Below, piece after piece: positions 40,701 through 51,432 of a stretch of DNA of 51,434 nucleotides (the first letter of the stretch is position 1; each line of letters begins with the position of its first letter). The translations under genes and the position numbers were made by a program. Location: the NCBI GenBank assembly GCA_958430865.1, contig CAUDNR010004415.1, positions 1 through 51,434 on the forward strand, given 5' to 3'. The stretch comes from Entrophospora sp. SA101. Lineage: Eukaryota; Glomeromycota; Glomeromycetes; Entrophosporales; Entrophosporaceae. The notes under the pieces were generated by a model. That model saw only the letters and a program-made list of their open reading frames with translations, made no database searches and was not told where the DNA came from.

Positions 40701-41162
40701 TCCGAGGATCGCTGTCTTGAATTTGTGCAAGACAAAGGAATTAAATTAAAGGCTTCTGAATATGAAATATTTGATACTGAAAAAAGTAGGGGGGTATATA
40801 GTTTAGACCGAGAAGAAATAGTAGATGGTGGACTCTGAATGAGAAATGTATGAGTAAAAATAAAAGAAAAGGAAGTAGGGGCATTAACGTTGTCTGGAAC
40901 CAAAGCAGGTATGAAAGCAGCGAATAAGGGGAGGATTTTGTTGATTCCTAATAAAGAAATATGAAAAAGTGATGGTAAACAGTTTGCTTTATTAGTCATA
41001 AAAGTTAAAGAAATAGGGAATGATCTTTGTCATCGTCTAGATCTAGTCAGAATAGAAGAAGGATACGAAAACTTAGAAAAACCAAAATCTGAAGAAAAAA
41101 CTTTCATAATCGGTCTAGATAATCAATATCAAGCCCAAGTCCAAATTCCACCTAAAAAATAA
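37800..41162 (+). CDS. LRR-HET fusion protein with N-terminal zinc finger, 1120 aa
   Basis: TGA as Trp joins one frame of 3363 bases. Order: Cys-rich finger (CDQC ... CSKNC, residues 8-46); LRR block 1 with cap NWLDFNYPKEER (about 80-230); LRR block 2 with cap AQEWLDKNYPKDE (about 313-525); linker; HET domain (about 628-790). The HET signatures are complete: AEKYAILSYSWGG, YLWMDQLCINQND, then IPKMREYYGNATITLIP and EWFSRSWTFQEGF. HET domains trigger vegetative incompatibility and cell death in fungi and are rare in bacteria. A C-terminal 330-residue region follows, as in fungal HET proteins. A receptor-effector or host-directed protein is likely. Confidence 0.85.
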
Positions 41163-41166
41163 TATC

Positions 41167-42420
41167 ATGGTAATCGCCCAACAATACATAAATAAAAACT
41201 TCCCATCAGAAGCAAGAAAAAACCTCAAAACATTAGAAATTTCTGGTAAAGACTTAGAAGGTCATTTAAACCTAAAAGATTTTACTAATCTAGAAAAATT
41301 AGACTGCTACGAAAACCGAATCACTAGTTTAGATTTAACCAACAATAAAAATCTCACTTACCTAAACCCTTCTTCTAATCCAATTTCTGAATTAGACTTA
41401 AGTCAAAATGAAAAACTCACTGAAATACATTTTTCTTATGGACAAATCAGTAGTATAGACCTTAGCAAAAATAAGAATCTTAGTTTCATAAATTTTAACA
41501 ACAACTTATTAAAAGACTTGGATTTAACAAACAATCCTAATATTGCCACTATTCATGTTTACAATAACAAGTTAACTTTTTTAAAAATAGCAAATTTAAG
41601 TAAACTAAGGGTGGTTGCTTGTCATATGAATCCAAAACTAATGGGTTATTTAGACTTAAGCAACTGTCCTGACTTAATAAATTTAAATTGTGCTTTTACT
41701 GGCTTAGAAAAATTAGAGTTAAATAACCCAAAACTATATCTTTTATATTGCCAAGGAAGTAAAATTAACAAATTAGACTTATCCAAAACAGCAATAAAAG
41801 AAACAGATTATGATAAGAATCTTCGCACTGATTTACCTAAAAAAAGAGTAATTTTCCAAGATTCTCAACAAAGAGTTAGTCAGAGTGCTGAACTATCAAA
41901 AAAGAAAAAAGTTTTCTTGGGCGGAACTTGAAACAAGTCAAATGACTGACGCAAAGAAAGATTAATCCCTCAGTTAGAGGAAGTTGGTATCGACTACTTT
42001 AACCCCATTGTCGACGACTGAACTCCTGCATGACAAGATGAAGAAATGCGACAAAAAGAAATCTGTGATTTTCTCCTTTACGTTATCACCAAAGAAATGA
42101 GCGGAGTTTATTCCATTGCTGAGGTAGTGGATGATAGCCATAAAAGACCAGAAAAAACTATTTTTTGCTATTTGGAAGAAGGATTTGCAGAAAGTCAAAT
42201 CAAATCTTTGAAGGCAGTGGCTAATTTGGTGGAGAAAAATGGGACAAAAGTTTGCACTTCTTTGGAAGATGTGGTTGAATATTTAAATAATCAGCAATTA
42301 GGAATGGAAGAAATAACTTCTACTAATTCAACTAGCCAAAGAACAAGAGAACAATTGATAATTCAGGAAGAACAACCTGCTAAAAGTTGATTACCTCAGA
42401 AGTGGTGTTGTGGAAATTAA
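41167..42420 (+). CDS. LRR fused to nucleoside 2-deoxyribosyltransferase-like domain, 417 aa
   Basis: ATG five bases after the LRR-HET stop. Residues 1-235 are LRR units (cap IAQQYINKNFPSEA; repeats such as LEKLDCYENRITSLDLTN). Residues 248-375 match the nucleoside 2-deoxyribosyltransferase-like family: start KKVFLGGTWN, DWRKERLIPQL, DYFNPIVDDWTP, the active-site-region YSIAEVVDDS with Glu, and a last helix ending LEDVVEYLN. These enzymes cut N-glycosidic bonds of nucleosides and share ancestry with TIR-type NADases. TGA (Trp) falls in the first motif. The LRR-enzyme layout parallels TIR-LRR receptors. Confidence 0.85.
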
Positions 42421-42449
42421 TTTTTTAATAATTTAAGTAATAATATAAT

Positions 42450-45400
42450 ATGGTAAAAGCACAAGAATGATTGGATAAAGAATATCCCAAAGAAGAAAGA
42501 AGAAAGGTACGTTTGATATCCGTAAATAAAAAAAATTTGGAAGGAGAACTAAAACTAGAAGAATTCAGTAACTTAGAGAGAGTAGATTGTAATGAAAACG
42601 TGTTAACTGGCTTACAGTTCATTAACTGTCCAAAACTTACTAGAATTTATTGTTATGGAAACAAACTAACTAGCCTGAAAATTACTGACTGTCCGAGAAT
42701 TAGCCACCTCAATATCTCTTGCAACTTATTTGATAGTTTTGATTTTCTTGATGATTTGGATCCCAAGAAATTGGTTTATTTAAGCGTTCATACTAATAAC
42801 TTGCAAAATAATGATAATTTAAGTTTAGAAGTTTTTAGAAAATTTATTAACTTAGAAGAATTATATATTGATAATTATGACAAAGCAAGATTCGATAATA
42901 ACATTTATAATCGCTTCCATGGCAGTCTAGAACCGCTGAAAAAACTAAAAAAGTTAAGATGATTAAACATTGGTGGTACCGATATTGGTTCTGGATTAGA
43001 GCATCTGCCACTAAGTTTGAAAAAAATTGGATGTAGTAGTAAAATAGGGGAGAAAGTTTGAAATTGTTCAGCAATAGAAGAGGAACTAAAAGAGGTTAAT
43101 AAAATTGTTGACATAAGTGAGGAAGCAACAAAAATTGAGGAAAGCGATACTAAATGAACCAAAGATTGATATAGATTTTCTCAGTGACGTCAGGTTATGG
43201 AGTGAAAGGAAAAAAATTTTAGTGAACAAGAGATAAAACAGTGAATAAAAGCAGGCTTGAAATTAGGTGAATCAGACTTTGTCGCCTATTTAAAAAGCAA
43301 AGGTCATAATCCTTCCGCATTTAAAAAACAAGCCCAAATTTGATTAGATTTTAATTATCCTAAAGAAGAAAGAAACAGTATCAAGGAACTAGATATTAGT
43401 CACGAAAATTTAATTGGTAAACTAGATTTAAATGACTTTACTAGTTTGACAAAATTAGATTGCAGTAATAATAAATTGACAGAATTGAAGTTAGATAATT
43501 TAACTAATTTAGAGGAGATTTGGTGTAATCATAATTTTTTAACTGATATTTGACTAGAACAAGACACAAAAAAGATAAAAAGATTAGAATGTGATGATAA
43601 TCAAATATCTTCGTTGAATTTTTTAAGCCCATTAGATTCCAAAATTTTGGAATATTTAAATCTCAATAGTAATAACCTAAAAGAAGAAGGTGAATTAAAA
43701 TTATCCCCCTTAAGCAGATTTAAAAATCTAAGAGAATTACAAATTGGTAATAAAGATAAAAAAAAGATAGTGCAGAATATTTACAATCGCTTTTTGGGAA
43801 GTTTAGAGCCTTTAAAGGATCTTAATAATCTAAAATTACTCAACATTGAAAATACTGATATAGACAATGGTATTGAATACTTGCCGGATAATTTGGAAGA
43901 GCTTTATTGTGCTAACGAATTGAGAAATGAGGTCAAGGTGAAAGAAATTTTTAAGCAACTTAACGGTTACGGAAAAGATGGTAAATACAATCTTCAAGTT
44001 TGAAGAGAAGATAATAATACCCATGCTCAAAAATGATTAGACAAAGAATATCCCGAGGATAATGTCTGCAACAGAAAGTATGATAGAGAAAACGAAGATA
44101 AAAGAAGAGAAGAAATAACTATTCTGAATATTAGTAATCAGAAGTTGAAAGGAAGATTGAAATTAGAAGGATTTGACAAGTTAAAAGAATTAAATTGCTC
44201 AAATAACCAATTAACTAACTTAGATTTAAGTAATTGCGAAAAATTGGAAAAATTAATTTGTGCTAATAACTGATTTACTAGCACAAATTTTTTAATAAAT
44301 TTACGTAAACCAAATAAATTAGTAGAATTAGATATAGGAAGCAATAGTAGAATACCTAGACAAAGTTTAGATTTTTTGGTCTCTTTTACAGGATTAAAAG
44401 AACTGAATGTAGAAAATTGTTCATTTGAAGGCAGTTTAGAGTCTATCAAAACTATGAGTGAATTAAAAAAAATCCGTGTCAGCAATACCAATATAGAGGA
44501 AGGCTTAGAGTATTTGTCAACAAACTGCAAAAGATTTTATTGTGATCGTAATGGTAAAGGTAAATCTGCAAAAATTGTTAAGGAGTTTGGTAAGTATTTG
44601 AAGAATGATAAAGATAACTCTGATGCTGAATATTATGATTTAGTCAAATGAAAGAAAGATAAGCAAAACGGAATTGCATTGATTATCCCTCTGGAAAGGC
44701 TATATGTTATCAAAAGCAATATGAAAAGGTTTCATGATAAGTGAGGAGAGGAAAATAATAATAAAGATAGCGAATGATGAAAATTCTGAGAAAAAATAGA
44801 GGTTCTTTGAGAAAAAAAAGGCAATGATAACTTGAGTAGATTACAGTCGCCTGAAGAATACGGAAAATACTGATATGCAGTTATTCCTCAATGAACTAGT
44901 CGTGCTGCTGCCGTAGGTGGGGGGATTTTAGCAATAAATGACAATTATAACCAAATAGGAGGAGCAATTGGGATAGCTTCTGCGTTTTTTGAGACAGTTT
45001 TTTCACGAGTAAAGGAAGATATTTATGATGCTAAGGAAAAGAAATGGGAAGAATTTATCAGGGATACAGAAAACTTATGAAATAGTTGTGATGAGTTAAT
45101 TGGAATACTTGAACCGATCCAAATTTCTTCCTCGGGTAATGTTAATGAGGCAATAAAAAATTTGAATGATAAAATTTTTAGTTTTTTAGGAGGTGAGAAA
45201 TTTGATAAAAACTGTGATGGCAAGATTAATTATTCTGAATGAAAGTTAATGTTAAAAGAAAAAACAAGAAGTCAACTTACTGAGGAATTAAGAAAGCATT
45301 GGGAAAATAATGAAAGTGAAAAAAAAGGGAAAAAAAATGAATTGGAAGATACCGTAGAAATAATGAGATTATTAGAAGAAGAAATAATTAAATATCGCCA

Positions 45401-45812
45401 ATGCCACCATCATTGGGCAAATGAAAAAGGTGATGAAGTGGATGATAAATGTTCTAATGTTCAACCAGAAGACATTGAGAAAAAAGCTCTTTCTGAACTC
45501 TCTTCCAGTAACAAGAATTGACGACAATTGTTCAGAAAAAATCAGTTCTGGGGGAAAAAGAGTGAAAGTAGTGAAAAGGAATTACAAGAATGATTTGCTG
45601 TTTTCCCTGATTTATATGATAAGGAAAGAGACTTTATCTATTGGATAAAAGAAGAAAAAAGTAAAGAGATAGAAAACTTTGCTGACCCGCAGTGAGTAAA
45701 AGAAAGAATTACTACTGGAGAACTAAATTTAAATGAGTTAAGGCAAGCGTATCAATGATGACAGGAAGAAAAAGATGACATTAAAGTTCAAATTGAACAA
45801 CCTCACAAATAG
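42450..45812 (+). CDS. LRR protein with three LRR blocks, hydrophobic segment and EF-hand, 1120 aa
   Basis: Three LRR blocks each open with the same cap (AQEWLDKEYPKEER, about 5; AQIWLDFNYPKEER, about 300; AQKWLDKEYPED, about 525). Many TGA as Trp. After the third block comes a hydrophobic stretch (RAAAVGGGILAINDNYNQIG and on, about 820-850), then a textbook EF-hand loop DKNCDGKINYSE (about 918-929: Asp1, Asn3, Asp5, Gly6, Ile8, Glu12), then long charged helices. EF-hands bind calcium. No catalytic domain is recognised at the C-terminus; it may be a novel effector or pore-like part. Confidence 0.8.
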
Positions 45813-45847
45813 TAAGGAATAATTATGAAAAGTATCAGATATTTTAC

Positions 45848-45863
45848 AAAAAAAAAAAAAAAA
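45848..45863 (+). repeat. A16 homopolymer between the LRR and zinc-finger genes
   Basis: Sixteen A in a row in the 90-base gap between 42450-45812 and 45903-47420. Tracts of this length (also at 36776, 36871 and 37469) are potential slippage sites; in promoters they can vary expression. Confidence 0.8.
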
Positions 45864-45902
45864 GAACTAGCACTAATTACTTAGTTAAAAAGTTATAAGA
45901 TT

Positions 45903-47420
45903 ATGGCATACTGTCAAGGATGTGGAGGAACAGGAGCTTATCCTAGAAATTATGAATCACCTAATGGTAGTAAAGCAACTTTTAATCATTGTAACTCTTG
46001 TTACAGAGATGTTGCCAGATACTTTCAGAATGAATGAAGTGATTTCCGGAAAAGAGTAGAAGAAGAAAAGGAAAAAGCCAAAAAGAAAGAGGAAGAGAAA
46101 GCCAAGGCAGAACAAGAGAAAAAAATTAATGAGTGAAAAGCATCTCATTGTGCTAAATGTGGCAAATATTCTAATGTTTATCATTATATTTATGACAAAG
46201 ACACCGATAAACTAACTCAAAGTTTTGACAATGCTTCTAATCCTAATAAGCAGTGAGTATTTTGCACTGAAAGCCATTTTCGAGAATGGGAGAAAGAACA
46301 GAAATGTATGTGTCGGAAATGTGGTAAAAAAGGATTTGGTGGTTATATCTACAAAAAAGGTAACGAAGGCAACTTTTACGAAAGATTTTGTTCCAGTAAG
46401 TGTTATCAATACTACTACGCTGAAGATTGCGATAAGTGTGGCTGTAAAGCTACCGGCAAATCTTACTATCGCGATACGACAAATTGAACTGGCACTTTAT
46501 GCGGTAATTGTTACGAATTAAAAGAATTAGAAGAACAGTTAGCCAAATTAAATGTTCCAACTATCTGTCAAGAATGTAAAAAGTCGGGTACCGCAGCTGA
46601 AATGGATTGGCACAATCCTAATGTCAATGATGGTAAAAAGTTTTGTTCGAAAAGTTGTTGTTTAAGTCACTATGCGGAAAAATGCGACACTTGTAGTAAA
46701 AAAATAGGAACTGGTGAAAAAAGTTATTATCAAGATGCTAAGAGTAAAAGTGGAACCTTATGTGCCAGTTGCTGACAAACTAAGAAAAATAAAACCAATT
46801 CCTCACCAACTAACACTGAGGAAGAAACCAAAGAAAAACCGGTAAGTTCTAATTCTTCTGCTAATAATCGGAATGATTCTCCTAATCAGCCATCACCCAC
46901 TAATAATTCTCCCTTTTCTTTTAATCCTCCATCAGAGGGAACAAATTCAAACGGAACAAGTTATCTCGATTGTCCTTTCTGCCAAAAAAGAGTTTATTCG
47001 GAAGAAGAATGCAACCAACATCTCCAAGATAGTCTAGATTGTCAGAAAAAGCAAGAAATTATGAAACCTATTGCGGAAAAAATAGAAAATAATGAAAGTA
47101 TTCTCGATGTTAAGGTTGATGATCTCGGTTTAAATCAAGAAATGACCATAACTTTAAAAGCAGTTCAGCGAATTCAACGGGGAGAAAAAGTTAATATTGA
47201 CCAACTAAATATTTCTGAGGAGGCCAAAAAACAATTACGCAATATTAAGAGTTTAAAGGATTATCGAAGGGAAGAATCAAATTCTGACCCAAAAGTTGAG
47301 AAGAACAAACCCTTTTTCCACCAACCCTGAGTAATTATTGGTGTTATTATTATCTTATTAGTTACACTAATAATTGTAATTAGAAACAGTAAGGTAAAAA
47401 ATAAAAGAAAATTAAAATAG
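45903..47420 (+). CDS. multi-zinc-finger, tail-anchored protein, 505 aa
   Basis: At least six TGA as Trp. A series of Cys-pair modules (CQGCGG, CNSC, CAKC, CRKC, CDKC, CGNC, CQEC, CDTC, CASC, CPFC) runs over residues 1-370. Then a Ser/Asn/Pro linker, the segment DVKVDDLGLNQ to RRE, and a C-terminal membrane span (VIIGVIIILLVTLIIVI). It is paralogous to the partial gene at the window's right end. Likely a membrane-tethered scaffold; the treble-clef style is eukaryote-like. Confidence 0.7.
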
Positions 47421-47423
47421 AAT

Positions 47424-47753
47424 ATGGGAGAAGAAATTTTAGGACTTGCTGTCCTCATTTATTTAGCCTCTTTTATCACTTGAATATTTCAATTAGTTCG
47501 TTTATCAAGTAGAAAAAGTAAAGTGGCCTTTTGGTTAATTCTTATCTTTGGACTAGTATTGCCTTTTCAACCTTTGATAACCTTTATTAGTCTTTTTCTC
47601 GGTCGGGGTGAAGAGGAGAAAGAAAAAGATAAAGAATTTTGATGTGGTATTTGTCAAATTAAGTGCAGTAATGAATTGTTTGGTGTTGAAACACTTAAAG
47701 AAGGCAAAATCTGTCGTTTTTGTTTAATAGAAAAGCGAAAGAAAAAAGATTAA
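47424..47753 (+). CDS. membrane protein with zinc ribbon, 109 aa
   Basis: ATG three bases after the previous stop. Two membrane spans (about 6-20, 34-54) are followed by FLGRGEEEKE and CGIC ... CRFC. The same block occurs in the 297-aa protein at 22854-23747, so this is a shorter paralogue lacking the C-terminal spans. Confidence 0.65.
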
Positions 47754-47841
47754 AATATGGTTTTGTTGCTAACATCCTCCATTCCTCATTTAACAAATCA
47801 GTCCAGCGGAATACTTAATTCCCAACCATCGCTCAAAATAA

Positions 47842-48273
47842 TTAATGACTAATCGGAAGAGTAATGGTCGAAAGTTTTTGACTGAATGATTCCCTATTAG
47901 GAAAATCTAAGATAATTCGCTCATATAAAGCAATTGGTTTTACTTCTTTAACTTCTTTTTTTAACTTGATAATGCCAATATTAGCTAATACTTGGCAATC
48001 CCGTCAAACATTTGCGGCATCCTTGCCTAAAATTTCGGCTAATTGGTTAATATTTTGGGGTTTATTTTCACTAATCGCATAAAAGATTTCCAAGCGGGGT
48101 TCAGTCATTATTTTATAAGCTGTTTCGATGCTATCAACCACCATTAAGTTTTTGGGCTGAATATTAGGTTTGTCTGTATCCACTGCTTCTCAAAATCCTT
48201 TAAACATTGACTGAGGGGAGTTGGTCGGATCATATTGGATAATAAAAGTTTTGTTGTTTTTAGAATTAGTCAT
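47842..48273 (-). CDS. winged-helix transcriptional regulator, likely antitoxin, 143 aa
   Basis: ATG at 48273, two TGA as Trp. The core EPRLEIFYAISENKPQNINQ, LAEILGKDAANVWRDC and LANIGIIKLKKEV is an ArsR/HVO_A0114-like winged helix. Regulators of this family are usually the antitoxin of a two-gene module. Here it follows the RelE-like gene by 21 bases on the same strand. Confidence 0.6.
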
Positions 48274-48293
48274 AATGTCTTACAATTTTATAT

Positions 48294-48656
48294 TTAGTCA
48301 ATCCGATGACAATTTTTAATTCAGAGATGGTCAATCGTGTGGTCTTTTAGTCAAAAAAAGAAACGATATTTCTTATCCTGATAAGTAGTTTCAAAACGAA
48401 AAACCTCCCGACCTCATAATAAATAACTGTCCGGTAAAGGCTTTAATCTCTTTCGTCCATTGAGTTTATTTTGTAAAATATCCAAGATTAATTCCTTAGT
48501 AATTATTTCCCGACCTTTCTTTTTTCAAGGATGGTCAGTAATGGTTATTTTGGTGATAGTTCATTTTTTAAAAATAAAGGGTGATAATAAAGAGTAAGTT
48601 CAACGTTGTTCATCATCAATTAACTCCTCGCTTTCAAATTTAAACAACTCGGACAT
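48294..48656 (-). CDS. putative RelE/HigB-like toxin, 120 aa
   Basis: ATG at 48656 lies inside the end of the upstream XRE gene, so the two are coupled. The C-terminal part (helix ELILDILQ, then REVFRFETTYQD, YRFFFWLKD, LWIKNCHR) matches the 116-aa protein at 25505-25855. The order fits the RelE superfamily. Six TGA as Trp. Toxin identity is inferred from context with two HTH genes. Confidence 0.5.
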
Positions 48657-49005
48657 GTGCTGATTTTGGTTTTGTTTGCCGGATGGTGACTTGAATTTGG
48701 GTCGGTGAGAACAATTTATTAGCGTAAGTTATTAGACTATCCAAGGTAAAGTTTTCAATTCAACAGAATAAGATTTGCAGAGTTTCATCTTTACTAAGTC
48801 CAATTCTTTGGGCTAATATTTCATCACTAAGTTTATTATCCTCTTGGTAACCTAATATTTTCTCACAGAGTTCATATTTAGCCTTTTCTAAACTAGTAGC
48901 ATTTTCCGGTAAATCTTTCGCTACTCAGGGATAATCCGAATTAGGGTCTTCAATATGCTTGACAAACTCACCAAAACTTTGATATTTTTGATTATTTTTT
49001 TTCAT
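48640..49005 (-). CDS. XRE-type HTH protein, likely HigA-like antitoxin, 121 aa
   Basis: ATG at 49005; two TGA as Trp. Residues about 38-105 form a five-helix HTH: SLEKAKYELCEKILGYQ, LSDEILAQRIGLSKDE (turn and recognition helix), then FTLDSLITYANKL and a short beta strand. This is the layout of antitoxins of the HigA/HTH_37 type. It is the first gene of a three-gene operon with the RelE-like and winged-helix genes, so it may regulate that operon. Confidence 0.6.
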
Positions 49006-49097
49006 AATTTTTATTTTTAATTCTCTTAATTACATTTTAACAATTCATTCGTGATTTATCAAATACTTCAGAATATTTACTTGGGGTTGTCCTTTCA

Positions 49098-49313
49098 TTA
49101 TCCTTGCGAACCATCTTCATCATTTTGCAGGAATTCGACATGAATTTTTAATAACTCATCAGCAATATCTTTTTGTCGAGTTTCAATCTCATTTCTTCGT
49201 CTTTGGGCTTCGATTACTGTTTCTAAATTAGCATGTTCCTTGATTAGTGCTTCATTTTCTTTGATTAGATTTTTTTTCTTTTGTAAGAATTCTTGATATT
49301 TAGTGTTATTCAT
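49098..49313 (-). CDS. coiled-coil protein related to the partition protein N-terminus, 71 aa
   Basis: ATG at 49313. RRRNEIETRQKDIADELLKI is nearly the coil of the protein at 34982 (RRQEIEVRQKEIAAELLEI). It lacks the ribbon-helix-helix domain, so it could be a stand-alone dimerisation fragment that interferes with or joins the partition protein, or a remnant. Confidence 0.5.
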   Translation of the reverse strand: MNNTKYQEFLQKKKNLIKENEALIKEHANLETVIEAQRRRNEIETRQKDIADELLKIHVEFLQNDEDGSQG

Positions 49314-50043
49314 AGTATTTTAAATTTCTTGGGTTTGGTTTCTCTTTATACTTTCTCTTTCTATATAGACTAACCTTTGGATAGAACCTTATAAGAAAAA
49401 GAGAATTAAAAATAAGAGAAAGAAAAAGGGGATAAAGAGAGTTATGTTATTTATTATTACTTATTTATAAGTAAAGGGATTTTTGAGTGAAAAAAATGAC
49501 TACTCTTCTATCTCTAATCACTAAAATAATTAATATGGGTATATTTCGCCTATATATTTTTATCATTTGGCAAATCAATAGTTAGGACTTGGCGGTATCA
49601 GTCTACTTCCACTTACTAAATTTCTTTTGCGGGAGTTTAGATTTACAGTGGGGTTCACTGGGGTATTACTCAGAGAGTTTTAGCCCTCGCTTATTGCTCT
49701 TATTTGGCAAAAATAGATAAGTTTGCAGTTTTCAACTGCTAGCAACCTAACTATTGTATTTCCCCAATTAGATTAGTTTTTTTTGCTAAACTAATTGTGA
49801 GAAGCATGAAATAACTTCCCAAAAAGGTTAAGGAATTGATTTCCGATTGTAGTCGGATTTCTTTTCCTTAATTTATTTTATATAGTTTTATTACTTACAT
49901 ACTAAGTTTTAAATCTAATATTACTAAAAAACTAAAATTCATCTCAGGAACATTCTAAAGACGGAATTATCGGAACTTTCTTAGTTCAAGCGGAAAACAA
50001 TTAGTTCAAAAAACCTTATCTCTGCAAAGAGTAATAAAAATAA
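49314..50043. other. non-coding stretch with several hairpins
   Basis: No convincing gene; a 29-codon hydrophobic frame exists at 49496-49585. Hairpins: 49725-49739 (6-bp arms, perfect) and a two-level stem at 49830-49869 (outer AAGGAA/TTCCTT, inner TCCGA/TCGGA) followed by an AT-rich run, terminator-like on the plus strand. Contains G-rich pockets (49641-49665) unusual for the region. Possible structured RNA, family not recognised. Confidence 0.45.
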
Positions 50044-50286
50044 CTATCTAATTAAAATTTCTTTAAAACTTGGCAATTCTTTGGGATATTTCTTTTTTCA
50101 ACGAAGATAAGTAAGATAAACGCTATTATATTTACTATGTGGATTAGGCAAGGCGTGGTTAATTTTCTTTTTAATATAAAATTCCCGCAAAACTTCTAAT
50201 AATTTTTGCTTTTTTAATTCTTCAATTTGTTTCTTGTGTTCTAATATTTTTTCATTAATAGTTTTTTTTTCACTGGTTTTATCCAT
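50044..50286 (-). CDS. hypothetical coiled-coil protein, 80 aa
   Basis: ATG at 50286 (TTG two codons earlier possible); TGA as Trp at 50098. Charged helix (INEKILEHKKQIEELKKQKL) then a basic C-terminus. No family recognised. The 50287-50400 gap holds only a 20-codon frame. Confidence 0.5.
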
Positions 50287-50400
50287 ATACAATTAATTTT
50301 TCTTGTTAAAGAAATTTCCTTTATTGTAAACTAGCAATCCGTTTGACTAATTCGGTCATGCTTTTATCATCTTTTCTATCCATCAGGTTAATATTGACCT

Positions 50401-51432
50401 TTAATCCTTAATATTCTGAGTTTTTGACCTTTTTCTTTTTACTCACCTCCAAAAGAATATACTACTAATTATGGAGAAAATTAGGAATAGTATTATGAGA
50501 GTTGGTGGAATATTAGTATTATCCTTGTTATCATTTTTAATAGGAATAATTAACTCTTGTCCGCTAGTCCCATAAACTTTAATGCTTTTGCTACTACACT
50601 CCTTACATCTACTAGGGATTTTATTTTTAGTGCTATATTCTTTCTTACAATCCTTACAAATTACGGCATATTTATGACCGGCTAATGGTTTAGGAACGGG
50701 AACATTAATGGGCTTCGGGTTAGTCGGTATTTGGCCATTCTTAATCATCTCTTGAAATTTTTTAACTTTTTCTTTGTCTTCGGAGTCTAAGTCCTCTTTA
50801 TCTAAATCTACTTCCTCGCCATTCTTTAGCCGAGCTAAAAGAACTAATTCTTTTTTCTTGTTAGAATTAATATCTGCCTTGCTAATATCAACTTCTTCTC
50901 CTTTTAATATTTTTTCGGCTATTGATAAACATTTATTTACCTCGCTGTCACAACTAAAACATCACTTTTCGTTAGGGTTTTGAGGGCTATAATTAACAAT
51001 TTTTCCAGAATCAATATATTTCTTACACTCACAACATTTAAACCCAACATTGCTAATTTCCTGAGAAAAAGAAGTGTTATTAGGTGGAGAGGAAGGAGGA
51101 GTATTATTTTGGATACGTTTTATCGCACAACTTTGGCATATTAAGTTACCAGTTCTACTTTCATCTTTATAATATCCTTTTTCATTAGAGATGTCTTTGG
51201 AACAATCATCACATCGTTGAGGCTGTTTATTATTAAAGTCTTGGATAATAAGTTCCGTGACGCAACTTTTACAATAAGGAGATTGGCCTTTGTGTTGATA
51301 AGTGCTTTCGGTTAAGGGAATGAACTTTTGACATTTTAAGCAAGTTCATTCTTTATTTATTTTTTTAGCATCATCATTAAGTTTTTGATTAATGTTCTTT
51401 TTCAACTGTTCTTCCAAGTCATCTAGTTCTTT
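50401..51432 (-). CDS. multi-zinc-finger, tail-anchored protein, partial (N-terminus outside window)
   Basis: An open frame enters from the right edge; three TGA as Trp. Cys pairs (CLKC, CKSC, CDDC, CQSC, CCEC, CFSC, CKDC, CKEC), an acidic segment with EKILKGEEVDISKADI, a Pro-rich linker and a C-terminal membrane span (LIILFLIFSIISSIFF). It is paralogous to 45903-47420, including a similar segment (IQRGEKVNIDQLNI). Likely the same function, unknown. Confidence 0.65.

Noticed and set aside
37800..45812. Equal length (3363 bases) of the LRR-HET and LRR-EF-hand genes as evidence of duplication
   Set aside because: The domain orders differ (two versus three LRR blocks, unrelated C-termini), so the equal length is most likely coincidence.
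47758..47850. 31-codon plus-strand frame after 47424-47753
   Set aside because: Too short, overlaps the end of the convergent regulator gene and has no motif.
49496..49585. 29-codon hydrophobic frame, type I toxin-like
   Set aside because: No antisense RNA signal or supporting context; noted only within the non-coding region entry.
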